Assembly: GCA_963778845.1 (NCBI GenBank)
Contig: CAVZVW010000007.1
Span: forward strand, 1-64,000
Direction of reading: 5' to 3'
Length of the DNA stretch: 64,000 nt
Source of the DNA: CAVZVW01 sp963778845
GTDB taxonomy: Bacteria > Actinomycetota > Actinomycetes > Actinomycetales > Kineosporiaceae
The notes below the pieces were generated by a model. That model was not told the DNA's origin. It did not search any database and saw nothing but the letters and a program-made list of their open reading frames with translations. The position numbers and the translations under genes were made by a program. Shown piece after piece: positions 33,837-44,514 of this stretch (position 1 is the first letter of the stretch; every line of letters starts with the position of its first letter).

Positions 33837-35168
33837 ATGAAGACCGCTGGTTCGAAGCTGGCGGTCGCGGCACTCGCCGCGACTGCCCTCGTCACGCTCG
33901 CCGCGTGCGGGTCCGGCTCCGGCTCCGCCTCGTCGTCCGCCTCACCGTCCGCCTCCGGTGGCTCGTCGAACGCAGCGAAGGCGGAGATCTCCCTACTCAT
34001 CGACAGCGCGGACACGACCGTGAAGAGCGCCAACGCGGTGATCGCGGCGTTCGAGAAGGCCAACCCGAACATCACCGTCAAGACGGTGACGCGGCCCGGC
34101 GGCGCCGACGGCGACAACATCGTCAAGACGAAGCTGGCGACCGGGGAGATGGAGGACGTCTTCTGGTACAACTCCGGCTCCCTGCTGCAGGCTCTGAGCC
34201 CGGAGAAGACCCTGGTCGACCTGACCGGCAGCGACGTGCTGAGCGACACGGACCCGGCCTTCCTGCCGGCGGTCACCCAGAACGGCAAGGTGTACGGCGC
34301 GCCATGGGGGACTGCCATGGGCGGTGGCATCCTCTACAACAAGACGGTCTACGACAAGCTGGGCCTGCAGGTCCCCAAGTCGTGGGCGGAGTTCGAGGCG
34401 AACAACGACAAGATCAAGGCAGCCGGGATCACACCCGTCGTCAGCTCGTTCAAGGACACGTGGACGTCGCAGCTGTTCGTCCTCGGTGACTACTACAACG
34501 TGCAGAAGGCGAACCCGAACTGGGCCGCCGACTACACCGCAAACAAGATCAAGTACGCGACTGACCCCATGGCGCTGCGCGGGTTCGAGAAGCTCGCCGA
34601 GGCCAAGTCGAAGGACTGGCTGAACAAGGGCTTCGGGTCGACGACGTTCGCGCAAGGCATGGCCTACCTCGTCGCCGGCAAGGGTGCGCAGTACCCCATG
34701 CTCAGCTTCCCGGTGGGCTCGCTGCCCCCGGACCAGGCCAAGACCATCGGCTTCTTCGGCATCCCGGGTGACGACGCGGCCACCGCGGGGGCGACGATCT
34801 GGATGCCGGGCGGCCAGTACATCCCCAAGACCAGCAAGAACGTCGATGCGGCCAAGAAGTTCGTCGGCTTCGTCGCCTCGCAGGCCGGGGTCGAGGCATA
34901 CTCCGTCGTGTCACCGACCGGCCCGTACCTGGTCAAGGGCGGCGGGCTGCCGGCCGACGTCCTCCCGGTGGTCAAGGACATCCAGGCGTACATCACCGGC
35001 GGCAACAACGCCCCGGCCCTGGAGTTCCTGTCCCCCGTCAAGGGCCCAGCCCTTGAGCAGATCACGGTCGCCGTCGGCTCCGGCCAGACGTCGGCCAAGG
35101 ACGGCGCCACCCAGTACGACGCCGACGTCCAGAAGCAGGCCAAGCAGCTGGGCCTCCCCGGGTGGTGA
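33837..35168 (+). CDS. Sugar ABC transporter solute-binding lipoprotein (probably L-rhamnose/rhamnoside)
   Basis: 443 residues. The lipoprotein signal peptide ends in LVTLAAC (lipobox LAAC), followed by a Ser/Ala/Gly linker and a family-1 extracellular solute-binding domain (ISLLIDSADTTVKSANAVIA; GAPWGTAMGGGILYNKTVYD). It captures sugar outside the membrane and presents it to the two permeases. ATG 33837 follows GGAGG by 5 nt. It is the first gene of the operon; the neighbours make L-rhamnose or a rhamno-oligosaccharide the likely ligand. No ATPase gene is nearby; a shared MsiK-type ATPase elsewhere is presumably used. Confidence 0.92.
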   Translation: MKTAGSKLAVAALAATALVTLAACGSGSGSASSSASPSASGGSSNAAKAEISLLIDSADTTVKSANAVIAAFEKANPNITVKTVTRPGGADGDNIVKTKLATGEMEDVFWYNSGSLLQALSPEKTLVDLTGSDVLSDTDPAFLPAVTQNGKVYGAPWGTAMGGGILYNKTVYDKLGLQVPKSWAEFEANNDKIKAAGITPVVSSFKDTWTSQLFVLGDYYNVQKANPNWAADYTANKIKYATDPMALRGFEKLAEAKSKDWLNKGFGSTTFAQGMAYLVAGKGAQYPMLSFPVGSLPPDQAKTIGFFGIPGDDAATAGATIWMPGGQYIPKTSKNVDAAKKFVGFVASQAGVEAYSVVSPTGPYLVKGGGLPADVLPVVKDIQAYITGGNNAPALEFLSPVKGPALEQITVAVGSGQTSAKDGATQYDADVQKQAKQLGLPGW

Positions 35169-36127
35169 TGCAGTCCCGGCCGAGCGATGCTCGGGCGGCC
35201 GGTCCCCGCGGCGACGCGGGGGCCGGCCGGTCCGCCCCGAAGAAAGCGCGGACCAGCACGGTGCGCAGCACCTACAAGAAGACGTACTCCTATCTGTTCT
35301 ACGTGCCCGCAGGGATCGTCTACCTGACGATCTTCATGGTCCCGACGGTCTCCTCGTTCTACTTCGCCCTCACCCGCTGGACGCTCTTCGAGTCGACGTT
35401 CATCGGGCTGGACAACTTCGTGCAGTTCTTCTCCGAGCAGGCGCTGGTCAGCAGCTTCCGCAACACGCTGGTCTACGCGGTCATCACCAGCGGCCTCAAG
35501 GTGGTCCTCGGCTTGCTGTTCGCGGTGATCCTGACGGCCCCGATCCGCTCCCGCGGGTTCCTGCGGTCCGTCGTCTTCTTTCCCGTTCTGGTCAGCACGG
35601 TCGCGGTCGGCATCACGTTCTCGGCCCTCCTGCAGCCCGAGGGCGGCCTGGTGAACACCGTGCTCGGGTGGGTCGGCATCAGCGGCCCGGACTGGCTCGG
35701 CGACCCGAACACCGCGCTGCTCTCCGTGGCGCTGGTGGACGTCTGGAAGGGCGTCGGCCTGGCCACCGTGATCTACATCGCCGGCATCCTCTCGATCCCC
35801 AGGGACTACTACGAGGCCGTGTCCGTCGACGGCGGCGGCGCTTGGACGAAGTTCCGGCACATCACGCTGCCGCTGGCCAGGCCTGCGACGTTCACGGTGA
35901 TCCTGCTGTCGTTCATCGGTGGCCTGCGGTCCTTCGACCTGATCTGGACGATGACCGGCGGAGGCCCGGGCTTCGCCAGCGACGTCATCGCCTCGGTGAT
36001 CTACAAGCAGTACCAGGCAGGCTTCTACGGCCTCTCGACCGCCGGCAACGTCGTCCTGTTCCTCGTCGTGACGGCGATCGTGTACCCGCTGTTCAGATAC
36101 TTCAACTCCAGGGAGGTGGAACTGTGA
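35168..36127 (+). CDS. Sugar ABC transporter permease (MalF/UgpA type)
   Basis: 319 residues with six predicted membrane segments (YLFYVPAGIVYLTIFMVPTV first) and the EAA coupling loop EAVSVDGGGAWTKFRHITLP, which docks the ATPase. ATG 35168 overlaps the binding-protein stop (TGATG); GTG 35162 and 35165 are in frame just before it. The basic, disordered N-terminus (SAPKKARTS) is common in the family. The last codon overlaps the next permease in a GTGA arrangement. Confidence 0.93.
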   Translation: MQSRPSDARAAGPRGDAGAGRSAPKKARTSTVRSTYKKTYSYLFYVPAGIVYLTIFMVPTVSSFYFALTRWTLFESTFIGLDNFVQFFSEQALVSSFRNTLVYAVITSGLKVVLGLLFAVILTAPIRSRGFLRSVVFFPVLVSTVAVGITFSALLQPEGGLVNTVLGWVGISGPDWLGDPNTALLSVALVDVWKGVGLATVIYIAGILSIPRDYYEAVSVDGGGAWTKFRHITLPLARPATFTVILLSFIGGLRSFDLIWTMTGGGPGFASDVIASVIYKQYQAGFYGLSTAGNVVLFLVVTAIVYPLFRYFNSREVEL

Positions 36128-36953
36128 GCAGGCTCCGCGCTCGGCGCAGGGGAGCTCGTGGCCGTCGTGGTCGCCGGGCTGCTGTTCGTCATCCCCTTCG
36201 TCTTCATCTTTCTCACCGCGGCGAAGACCTCTACCGACGCCCTGCTGCTCGAGTTCTCCTGGCCGACCAGCTGGCCGGTCTGGCAGAACGTCACCGACGT
36301 GTTCTCGGCGCGCGACTACATGCTCGTCACTGCGTTCAGGAACAGCATCATCCTCACCGTGGTGTCCGTGGCCCTGCTCGTCGTGATGTGCTCCATGGTC
36401 GCCTTCGTCCTGCAGCGTCGCCCGGGACGGGTGGCCAACATCGTCAACCTGCTGGTCCTGTCCGGCCTGATCATCCCGCCGGCCGTCGTACCGACCATCT
36501 GGGTGCTGCAGGGCATGGGCCTGTTCAAGACACTGCCGGGGCTGATCCTCGTCGAGGTGGCGTTCGGCCTGTCCTTCGCCGTGCTGCTGTTCCGAGCGTT
36601 CATCGCGACGATCCCGCGCGAGCTCGACGAGGCGGCGATCATCGACGGCTGCTCGGGCTTCTCCCTGTTCTTCAAGGTGATCTTCCCGCTGCTGCGCCCG
36701 GTCACCATCACCGTGATCCTCACGTCGTCGGTGGCGATCTTCAACGACTTCGTCAACCCGCTGTACTTCCTGCCCGGGGACCAGAACGCGACCGTGCAGC
36801 TGACGCTCTACAACTTCCATGAGCCAGTTCAACACGCAGTACAACCTGCTCTTCATGAACATCGTGCTGATCACTGTGCCGCCGCTGATCCTCTTCGTCT
36901 TCTTCAACCGCAAGATCGTCTCTGGCATGACCGCCGGAGCGGTCAAGGGCTGA
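36124..36953 (+). pseudogene. Sugar ABC transporter permease (MalG/UgpE type), two single-base indels
   Basis: About 275 residues with six membrane segments (AVVVAGLLFVIPFVFIFLTA first) and the EAA loop ELDEAAIIDGCSGFSLFFKV. GTG 36124 overlaps the upstream stop. The frame breaks at 36149-36152, where GGGG instead of GGG separates VSRLRARRR from ELVAVVVAG. It breaks again at 36816-36819, where TTCCATG instead of TTCATG separates LTLYNF from MSQFNTQYNLLFMNIV. Both are one extra base in a short G or C run and the rest of the gene is fully conserved, so sequencing error is the simplest explanation; otherwise the importer is dead. Confidence 0.88.
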
Positions 36954-37039
36954 GCGAGCTGCCTCCTCACGCGTCCATCCCTAAGCATCCACCCCGCGTA
37001 TCCATGCACTGCCGGAGCACTACCGCAGGAGAGGTACCC

Positions 37040-38246
37040 ATGCCCGACCTACGCGACGTCGCTGCCGTCCTGCGGCAGCAGAGCATCGAGCTCCCGTCCT
37101 GGGCGTTCGGCAACTCCGGGACGCGCTTCAAGGTCTTCGCCCAGCAGGGCGTGCCGCGCGACCCCTTCGAGAAGGTCGCGGACGCCGCGCAGGTGCACCG
37201 GTACACCGGCGTCGCACCTAAGGTGTCCCTGCACATCCCGTGGGACAAGGTCGACGACTACGCCACCCTCGCCAAGCACGCGGACGACCTCGGCCTGGCG
37301 ATCGGGGCCATCAACGCCAACGTCTTCCAGGACGACGACTACATGCTCGGGTCGGTGACGCACCCCGACCCTCGGGTGCGTCGCAAAGCCACCGACCACC
37401 TGCTCGAGTGCGTCGACGTCATGGACGCGATGGGCTCCAAGGAGCTCAAGCTGTGGTTCAGCGACGGCACGAACTACCCGGGGCAGGACGACGCGCGGGC
37501 ACGGCAGGACCGGCTCGCCGCCGCGCTGGCCGAGGTGTACCAGCGGCTCGGCGATGCGCAGCGCTTCCTCCTGGAGTACAAGCTGTTCGAACCGGCCTTC
37601 TACACCATGGACGTGCCGGACTGGGGCACGGCCTTCGCCCACTGCGTCGCGCTGGGGCCCAAGGCGACTGTCGTCGTCGACACCGGCCACCACGCTCCAG
37701 GGACTAACATCGAGTTCATCGTCGCCGTGCTCCTGCGCGCCGGCAAGCTCGGCGGGTTCGACTTCAACTCCCGCTTCTACGCCGACGACGACCTCATGGT
37801 GGGCTCGGCCGACCCGTTCCAGCTGTTCCGGATCCTGCACGAGGTGGTCAAGGCGGGGGCCCTGCTGCCACCGACGACCGGGGAGCGCGGAGTGGTCAGC
37901 GACGCGACCGGGCTTGGAGTGTCGTTCATGCTCGACCAGTGCCACAACATCGAGCCGAAGATCCCCGGCCAGATCCGCTCGGTCATGAACGTGCAGGAGG
38001 CCACGGCGAAGGCCCTGCTCGTGGACGCCGACGCGCTGGCGGCCGCGCAGGCGGCAGGAGACGTTCTCGGCGCGAACGCCGTGCTGATGGACGCTTACAA
38101 CACCGACGTGCGGCCGCTGCTCGCGTGACGTCCGTGCCGAGCGCGGGCTCGATCCCGACCCGCTTGCCGCCTACGCCGCCAGTGGCTACGTCGAGCGGAT
38201 CCGCGCCGAGCGGGTCGGCGGTACGCAGGCCGGCTGGGGCGCCTGA
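37040..38246 (+). CDS. rhaI: L-rhamnose isomerase, RhaI type (C-terminal frameshift)
   Basis: Converts L-rhamnose to L-rhamnulose. TIM-barrel metalloenzyme with LLEYKLFEP (Glu ligand), VVVDTGHHAPGTNIE (Asp/His ligands) and GGFDFNSRFYADDDLMVGS (Asp/Arg). ATG 37040 has a CAGGAGAGG Shine-Dalgarno. The frame from 37040 stops at 38126-38128 after VRPLLA (362 aa). Dropping one T there continues in frame 38130 with the family's conserved tail (AERGLDPDPLAAYAASGYVE, then RVGGTQAGWGA) to TGA 38244-38246. The full protein would be about 401 aa. The missing tail could matter for activity. Confidence 0.9.
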
Positions 38247-38347
38247 ACCGACCCCGACCCGGCACCGACACGACGGCGCCCGGGAGAACCGGAGTTGGAC
38301 GAGAACCCGAGCTGGACGAGAACCCAAGCTCACGAAGGACGGCCGAC

Positions 38348-40402
38348 GTGACCACGCCTGCGCAGGACCTGATCGCCCGCTCCAACCGCCTGGGCGCCGA
38401 CCCGGCGAACACCAACTACGCCGGAGGCAACACCTCGGCGAAGGGCACCGAGACCGACCCTGTGACACGGACGCCGGTGGACCTGCTGTGGGTGAAGGGG
38501 TCCGGAGGTGACCTCGGCACCCTCACCGAGGCGGGGCTGTCCGTGCTGCGGCTGGACCGGCTGCGCGCGCTCGTCGAGGTCTACCCAGGCGTCGAGCGCG
38601 AGGACGAGATGGTCGCCGCGTTCGACTTCTGCCTGCACGGCAAGGGCGGTGCCGCACCGAGCATCGACACGGCGATGCACGGCCTCGTCGATGCTGCGCA
38701 CGTGGACCACCTGCACCCGGACTCCGGCATCGCTCTGGCCACCGCGGCCGACGGCCAGGCTCTGACCAAGGAGTGCTTCGGCGACCGGGTCGTCTGGGTC
38801 CCGTGGCGCCGTCCCGGCTTCCAGCTCGGCCTGGACATCGCCGCGGTCAAGGCCGCCAACCCGCAGGCCATCGGCTGCGTGCTCGGCGGCCACGGCATCA
38901 CGGCCTGGGGCGCGACGAGCCAGGAGTGCGAGGCCGGCAGCCTGGAGATCATCCGGTCAGCGCAGCGGTTCCTCGCGGAGCGGGGCCGACGCGAGCCGTT
39001 CGGGCCGGTTGTACCCGGGTTCGAGGCGCTCGAACAAGGCGAGCGTCTCGCCCGGGCGGCCGCACTGGCCCCGGTGATCCGTGGCCTGGCGTCCACGGAC
39101 AACCCTGCCGTCGGCCACTTCACCGACGCCGACGTCGTCCTGGACTTCTGCTCGCGGGCCAAGCTGGGTGCGCTCGCCGCCCTGGGGACGTCGTGCCCGG
39201 ACCACTTCCTGCGCACGAAGGTCCGTCCGATGGTCCTCGACCTGCCGGCGACAGCGCCGGCGGAGGACGTGGTCGCCCGGCTTCGGGAGCTGCACACGGC
39301 CTACCGCGAGGAGTACGCCGCCTACTACGACCGGCACGCGACGACGCAGTCCCCGGCGATGCGCGGGGCCGACCCGGCGATCGTGCTCGTACCCGGGGTG
39401 GGCATGTTCTCCTTCGGTGCCACAGCACAGACCGCCCGGGTCGCTGGGGAGTTCTACGTCAACGCCATCAACGTGATGCGCGGCGCCGAGGCGGTCTCGA
39501 CCTATGCGCCGATCGAGGAGAGCGAGAAGTTCCGCATCGAGTACTGGGCCCTCGAGGAGGCCAAGCTCGCCCGCATGCCCAAGCCCAAGCCGCTGGCCAC
39601 CCGCGTCGCCCTCGTCACCGGTGCCGGCTCGGGTATCGGGCGGGCGATCGCCCACCGGCTTGCCGCCGAGGGCGCCTGCGTCGTCGTCGCCGACCTCGAC
39701 GAGGCCGCCGCGACGACCGTCGCGACGGAGATCGCTGCGCAGGCCAAGGCGCTCGAGGCCTCCGACGTCGCGGTCGCGCAGCGTTGCGACGTCACCTCCT
39801 CCGCCGACGTCGCGGCCGCGTTCGCGGCCGGCTGCCTTGCCTTCGGCGGGGTGGACCTCGTCGTGAACAACGCCGGCCTGTCGATCAGCAAGCCGCTTGC
39901 CGATACCACGGAACGGGACTGGGACCTCCAGCACGACGTCATGGCCAAGGGGTCCTTCCTCGTCTCCCGCGAAGCGGCCCGCGTGATGATCGCTCAGGGC
40001 GTGGGTGGGGACATCGTGTACATCTCCAGCAAGAACGCCTTCTTCGCCGGCCCGAACAACCTCGCCTACGGCGCGGCCAAGGCCGACCAGGCCCACCAGG
40101 TGCGCCTCCTGGCCGCCGAGCTCGGCGAGGCGGGCATCCGGGTCAACGGGATCAACCCCGACGGTGTCGTGCGCGGCTCGGGCATCTTCGCCAAGGGCTG
40201 GGGTGCCCAGCGCGCCGCGGTCTACGGCGTGAGCGAGGACAAGCTGGGGGAGTACTACGCCCAGCGCACTTTGCTCAAGCGCGAGGTGCTGCCCGAGCAT
40301 GTGGCGAACGCTGTCTTCGTCCTCACCGGTGGGGAGCTGTCCCACACCACCGGCCTGCACATCCCGGTCGACGCCGGTGTCGCCGCCGCGTTCCTGCGCT
40401 GA
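38348..40402 (+). CDS. rhaE: Bifunctional L-rhamnulose-1-phosphate aldolase / lactaldehyde dehydrogenase
   Basis: 684 residues. The N-terminal class II aldolase domain (about 1-400) has AAHVDHLHPDSGIALATA and GGHGITAWG as metal-binding regions. The C-terminal short-chain dehydrogenase (about 415-684) has the NAD motif VTGAGSGIGRAIA near 421 and the catalytic Ser-Tyr-Lys in ISSKNAFFAGPNNLAYGAAK near 555-575. In this fused family the aldolase splits rhamnulose-1-phosphate to DHAP and L-lactaldehyde, and the second domain oxidises the aldehyde to L-lactate. GTG 38348 has a CGAAGGACGG leader. It lies about 100 nt after the true rhaI end. Confidence 0.93.
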   Translation: MTTPAQDLIARSNRLGADPANTNYAGGNTSAKGTETDPVTRTPVDLLWVKGSGGDLGTLTEAGLSVLRLDRLRALVEVYPGVEREDEMVAAFDFCLHGKGGAAPSIDTAMHGLVDAAHVDHLHPDSGIALATAADGQALTKECFGDRVVWVPWRRPGFQLGLDIAAVKAANPQAIGCVLGGHGITAWGATSQECEAGSLEIIRSAQRFLAERGRREPFGPVVPGFEALEQGERLARAAALAPVIRGLASTDNPAVGHFTDADVVLDFCSRAKLGALAALGTSCPDHFLRTKVRPMVLDLPATAPAEDVVARLRELHTAYREEYAAYYDRHATTQSPAMRGADPAIVLVPGVGMFSFGATAQTARVAGEFYVNAINVMRGAEAVSTYAPIEESEKFRIEYWALEEAKLARMPKPKPLATRVALVTGAGSGIGRAIAHRLAAEGACVVVADLDEAAATTVATEIAAQAKALEASDVAVAQRCDVTSSADVAAAFAAGCLAFGGVDLVVNNAGLSISKPLADTTERDWDLQHDVMAKGSFLVSREAARVMIAQGVGGDIVYISSKNAFFAGPNNLAYGAAKADQAHQVRLLAAELGEAGIRVNGINPDGVVRGSGIFAKGWGAQRAAVYGVSEDKLGEYYAQRTLLKREVLPEHVANAVFVLTGGELSHTTGLHIPVDAGVAAAFLR

Positions 40403-40439
40403 GGCCGGACCTGAGTACGAGAGGACGGAGGCCTCCGGC

Positions 40440-41963
40440 ATGCCTGCGCTCACCGTCGTCGCGGTCGACCTCGGCGCTTCGAGCGGCCGGGTCATGCTCG
40501 GCGTGCTCGACGACCCGGCTCGTAGCGCATCGCCGGACCCTGCACGCCTCTGGCTGCACGAGGTGCACCGCTTTCCCAACGAACCGGTCGAGCTGCACGC
40601 CCCAGCCGGCCCGGGCCTGCACTGGGATGTCGTCGGCTTGTTCCGGGAGGTGATCGCCGGGCTGCGCCTCGCCGGCGTCGAGGCGTCGCGCCGGGGGCTG
40701 CCTGTGCCGTCGAGCATCGGCATCGACACGTGGGCGGTCGACTACGGCCTTCTCGACGCCACGGGCGCGCTGCTCGGGGTCCCCTACTGCTACCGGGACC
40801 CCCGGACAGCGGTGGGTGTGGAGCGGGTGCACGCGCGGGTGCCGCCCAGTGAGCTCTACGCCCGCACCGGGCTGCAGTTCCTGCCGTTCAACACGATCTA
40901 CCAGCTCGCCGCTGAGGAGGGTGGCGCGCGGCTGCAGGCCGCCCGCACGATGCTCCTGCTGCCGGACCTGTTCGGCTACTGGCTCACCGGCAGCGTCGGC
41001 GCGGAGGTCACCAACGCCTCCACCACCGGCCTGCTCGACGTGCGCACCCGCGCCTGGGACAAGGATCTGGCCGCACGGGTCGGCGTCCCGGCAGGGCTGC
41101 TGCCCCCGCTGCGCGACCCCGGGGACAGCCTCGGCCGGCTGCTGCCGCACGTGGCAGCGGCCACGGGTCTGCCGGAGTCCACGGTGGTCACCGCGGTGGG
41201 TTCGCACGACACCGCGTCGGCCGTGGTGGGAGTCCCGTCCTCGGGCCGTGACTTCGCCTACGTCGCCAGCGGCACGTGGTCCCTCGTCGGGCTCGAGCTC
41301 GACGAGCCGGTGCTCACCGAGGCCAGCCGTGCCGCCAACTTCACCCACGAGGGCGGCGTCGACGGCCGGATCCGATACCTGCGAAACGTCATGGGCCTGT
41401 GGATCCTCGGCGAGAGCCTGCGCACCTGGGATCGGGCGGGGTCTCCCACCGACCTCGAGCGCATCCTCGCGGCCGCGGCCGATGCGCCCGACGGCGGACC
41501 CGTCATCGACGTCGACGACTCCCGCTTCCTGACCCCCGGCGACATGCCGTCCCGCGTCGAGGCGGCCTGCCTCGAGAGCGGGCAGGCGGTGCCCGCCGAC
41601 CGGCCGGCGCTGGTGAGGTGCATCCTCGACAGCCTCGCCGCCGCCTACGCGCGGGCCGTCGACGACGCCGCCCGGCTCTCCGGTCGTACGGTCGACGTCG
41701 TCCACATCGTCGGCGGTGGGTCGCGAAACACCGTGCTCTGCCGGCTCACCGCGAGCGCGACGGGACGTCCCGTCCTCGCCGGGCCGGTCGAGGCGACTGC
41801 CCTCGGCAACGCGCTCGTGCAGCTGCGTGCTCTCGGTGCTGTCGCCGGCGATCTCGACGACCTGCGCGAGCTGGTGCGCCGCGGGCCCCTGCAGCAGTAC
41901 CTGCCCGGCTCCCGGGCCCCCGACGCCACCACAAACGCTTCCACCGCCACCACCCACGCTTGA
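40440..41963 (+). CDS. rhaB: L-rhamnulokinase
   Basis: 507 residues, FGGY sugar-kinase family. Phosphorylates L-rhamnulose at O-1. The ATPase fold begins VVAVDLGASSGRVMLGVLDD. Further motifs are STTGLLDVRTRAWD, VGSHDTASAVVGVP and, in the C-terminal half, VHIVGGGSRNTVLCRLTASA. The SSGR and DTASAV elements favour rhamnulokinase over xylulokinase. ATG 40440 is preceded by GAGAGGACGGAGG. The next gene (GH3) starts 13 nt after its stop, so it is part of the same operon. Confidence 0.95.
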   Translation: MPALTVVAVDLGASSGRVMLGVLDDPARSASPDPARLWLHEVHRFPNEPVELHAPAGPGLHWDVVGLFREVIAGLRLAGVEASRRGLPVPSSIGIDTWAVDYGLLDATGALLGVPYCYRDPRTAVGVERVHARVPPSELYARTGLQFLPFNTIYQLAAEEGGARLQAARTMLLLPDLFGYWLTGSVGAEVTNASTTGLLDVRTRAWDKDLAARVGVPAGLLPPLRDPGDSLGRLLPHVAAATGLPESTVVTAVGSHDTASAVVGVPSSGRDFAYVASGTWSLVGLELDEPVLTEASRAANFTHEGGVDGRIRYLRNVMGLWILGESLRTWDRAGSPTDLERILAAAADAPDGGPVIDVDDSRFLTPGDMPSRVEAACLESGQAVPADRPALVRCILDSLAAAYARAVDDAARLSGRTVDVVHIVGGGSRNTVLCRLTASATGRPVLAGPVEATALGNALVQLRALGAVAGDLDDLRELVRRGPLQQYLPGSRAPDATTNASTATTHA

Positions 41964-41976
41964 GAGGCCCGGCCAC

Positions 41977-44453
41977 ATGACCGCAGTCCCGCAGCCCGCG
42001 ACGCTCCGTGCCTACGCCGCCGAGGTCGCCCGCCTCGACCTGCCCGCGAAGGTCGCCCTGCTCACAGGAGCGAGCATGTTCACCCTGCTGCCCGAGCCCG
42101 CGATCGGTCTGGCAGAGCTTCGCCTGTCCGACGGGCCGACCGGCGTCCGCGGCTTGAAGTTCGCGTCCGACCGGGCGTGGCGCTCTTCCCCAACGCGACG
42201 CTGCTCGCGAGCTCGTGGAGCGCGGAGAGCCTGCGCGAGGTCGGGACGCTGCTGGCCGAGGAGGCGGTGGCCCAGCAGATCCACGTCGTGCTCGGCCCGA
42301 CGATCAACCTGCACCGCTCGCTGCTCGGAGGGCGGTTGTTCGAGGCCTACTCCGAGGACCCGTTGCTCACCGGACAGCTCGCCGCCGCCTACGTCGACGG
42401 CCTGCAGGCGCTGGGGGTCGGCGCGTGCCTGAAGCACCTCGTCGCCAACGAGTCCGAGACCGACCGGACCCTCGTGAACAGCGTCGTCGACGAGGCGACG
42501 CTGCGCGAGCTCTATCTGCTGCCGTTCGAGATCGCGGTCGAGGACGCGCATCCCTGGTCGATGATGGCCGCCTACAACGACGTCAACGGCGTGCCGGCCA
42601 CCGAGCAGGACCACGTCATCACCGAGATCGTCAAGGGCGAGTGGGGCTGGGACGGCCTGGTCATGTCGGACTGGTTCGCCACGAAGACCGCTGCTCCGGC
42701 TGCGAACGGCGGGCTCGACCTCGTGATGCCCGGGCCGGTCGGTCCGTGGGGGGAGGCGCTCGTCGCGGCCGTGCGTGGCGGCGAGGTCGACGAGGCCGTC
42801 ATCGACGAGCACCTCGAGCGGCTCCTGCGCCTGGCGAGCCGGGTCGGAGCGCTCGGCGCGGTCAACGGTTCCCCCGCAGCGCTGCACGTGCCGTCGCCGA
42901 CAAGCGCCACTCGCCGCGAGCAGCTCACCCGGCTCGCCGCCGAGGGCATGACGGTGCTGACGAACACCGGCTCCGTGCTCCCTCTTGCGGCTCGGCCGGC
43001 ATCGGCATCGGCACGGGTCGCCCTCATCGGCCGGCACGCGCTGGAGACGATCGACATGGGCGGCGGCTCGGCGCAGGTCAACGCGCCGTACCAGGTGAGC
43101 GTCGCCGACGGGTTGCATGCAGTGCTCGGTGACTGCGTGGTGACGGTGGACGGCGTTCAGGTGCGGCAGCGGCCGCTCCCCGCGCAGCCGGGGTTCGTCC
43201 TCGACCCGTCGACGAGTGCGCCGGGCGTGCACGTCGAGGCGTACGGCGCGCACGGATCGACCCTCGCGCAGCGCAGCGGCGTAACGGCGTCGGTCATGGT
43301 CGGCATCGACGACCCGGTCACGGACCCCGCCGTGGCACTGAGGTTCCGAGCCCGCCTTGGCGCAGTCGCGGGCCAGCGGGTCACGATCGGTGGGCTCGGC
43401 GCAGGGCGCTGGCACGTCGACCTGGGTGGTGTCCAGGTCGAGCACGTTGTGCAGACCGTGGGCTTCGCAGGCGAGGAGGTGCTGCGCCCGCCGGCCTGGC
43501 AGCAGGTGCTGGTGGTGGCCGGCGACAACCCGCTCCTCGACGTGCGCGTGGAGCTGCCCTCGGCCGAGGTCCCGCATGCGGGGTTCGTGCCGCTCCTCGG
43601 GAAGGGCCTCTACAGCCTCGTGGCGGGCCCGACTCCCGACGAGGACGACGTGCGCATCGCCCGGGCGGTCGAGGTGGCGGCCCGCAGCGACGTCGCGGTC
43701 GTCGTCGTCGGCCTGACCGAGGAGCAGGAGACCGAGGCGGTCGACAAGACGACGCTGCACCTGCCGGGCCGCCAGGACGACCTCGTTCTCGCCGTGGCCG
43801 CGGCGGCCCCGCGCACCGTGGTGGTCGTCAACGCCGCGACGCCGGTGCTCATGCCGTGGCTGGACGACGTCGACGCCGTGCTCTGGGCCGGGCTGCCCGG
43901 TCAGGAGGCGGGCCACGCCGTCGCCGCCGCTCTCTCGGGGACGATCGAGCCCGCGGGTCGGCTCGTCACCACGTTCCCGGCCGCGGACGCCGCCGCGCCG
44001 GCGTGGGGCGTGACGCCCGTCGACGGCCGGCTCGTGTACACCGAGCGGGACTTCATCGGATATCGAGGCCACCATGGCGGCACCGCGCCCGAGCCGCTGT
44101 TCTGGTTCGGCCACGGGCTCGGCTACAGCACCTGGGAGTACACGGACCTGGCCGTGCGCACCGACGACGCATCACCATCGGCGACCGTCACCGTCACCAA
44201 CGTCGGCGCGCGGCCCAGCCGCGAGGTGGTGCAGCTGTACTTCGACCCGGCGGACCCCGAGCAGCCGGTGCGGCTCGTCGGTTGGTCCGCCGTCCGGCTG
44301 GACCCCGGACGGTCGACCGCCGTCGAGGTGCAGGCCGACCCGCGGATGCTGCGCGCCTGGGTCGCAGGCGCATGGTCCCCCCTCCCCCCGAGCGGGCGCT
44401 TCCTCGTCGCCCGCGGCCTGGGCGACGTCCGGGCGGTGCACGACATCGCCTGA
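41977..44453 (+). pseudogene. GH3 glycoside hydrolase, one single-base frameshift
   Basis: About 825 residues after correction. The GH3 N-terminal barrel contains LRLSDGPTGVRG and the nucleophile Asp in GLVMSDWFATKT. A C-terminal alpha/beta domain is followed by a PA14-like insertion near 390-520 and a fibronectin-III-like end (VTVTNVGARPSREVVQLYF). The frame shifts at the GGG run 42173-42175: one more G joins SDGPTGVRGLKFASDR to GVALFPNATLLASSW. The enzyme probably removes beta-glucosyl or similar sugars from rhamnosides after GH78. No signal peptide is seen, so cleavage is intracellular. Confidence 0.9.
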
Positions 44454-44514
44454 GCTGAGCCCGCGCCACCCGCCATGACCCACCTGACCAGCCCGCCTCG
44501 GCAGGAGACCCGAA

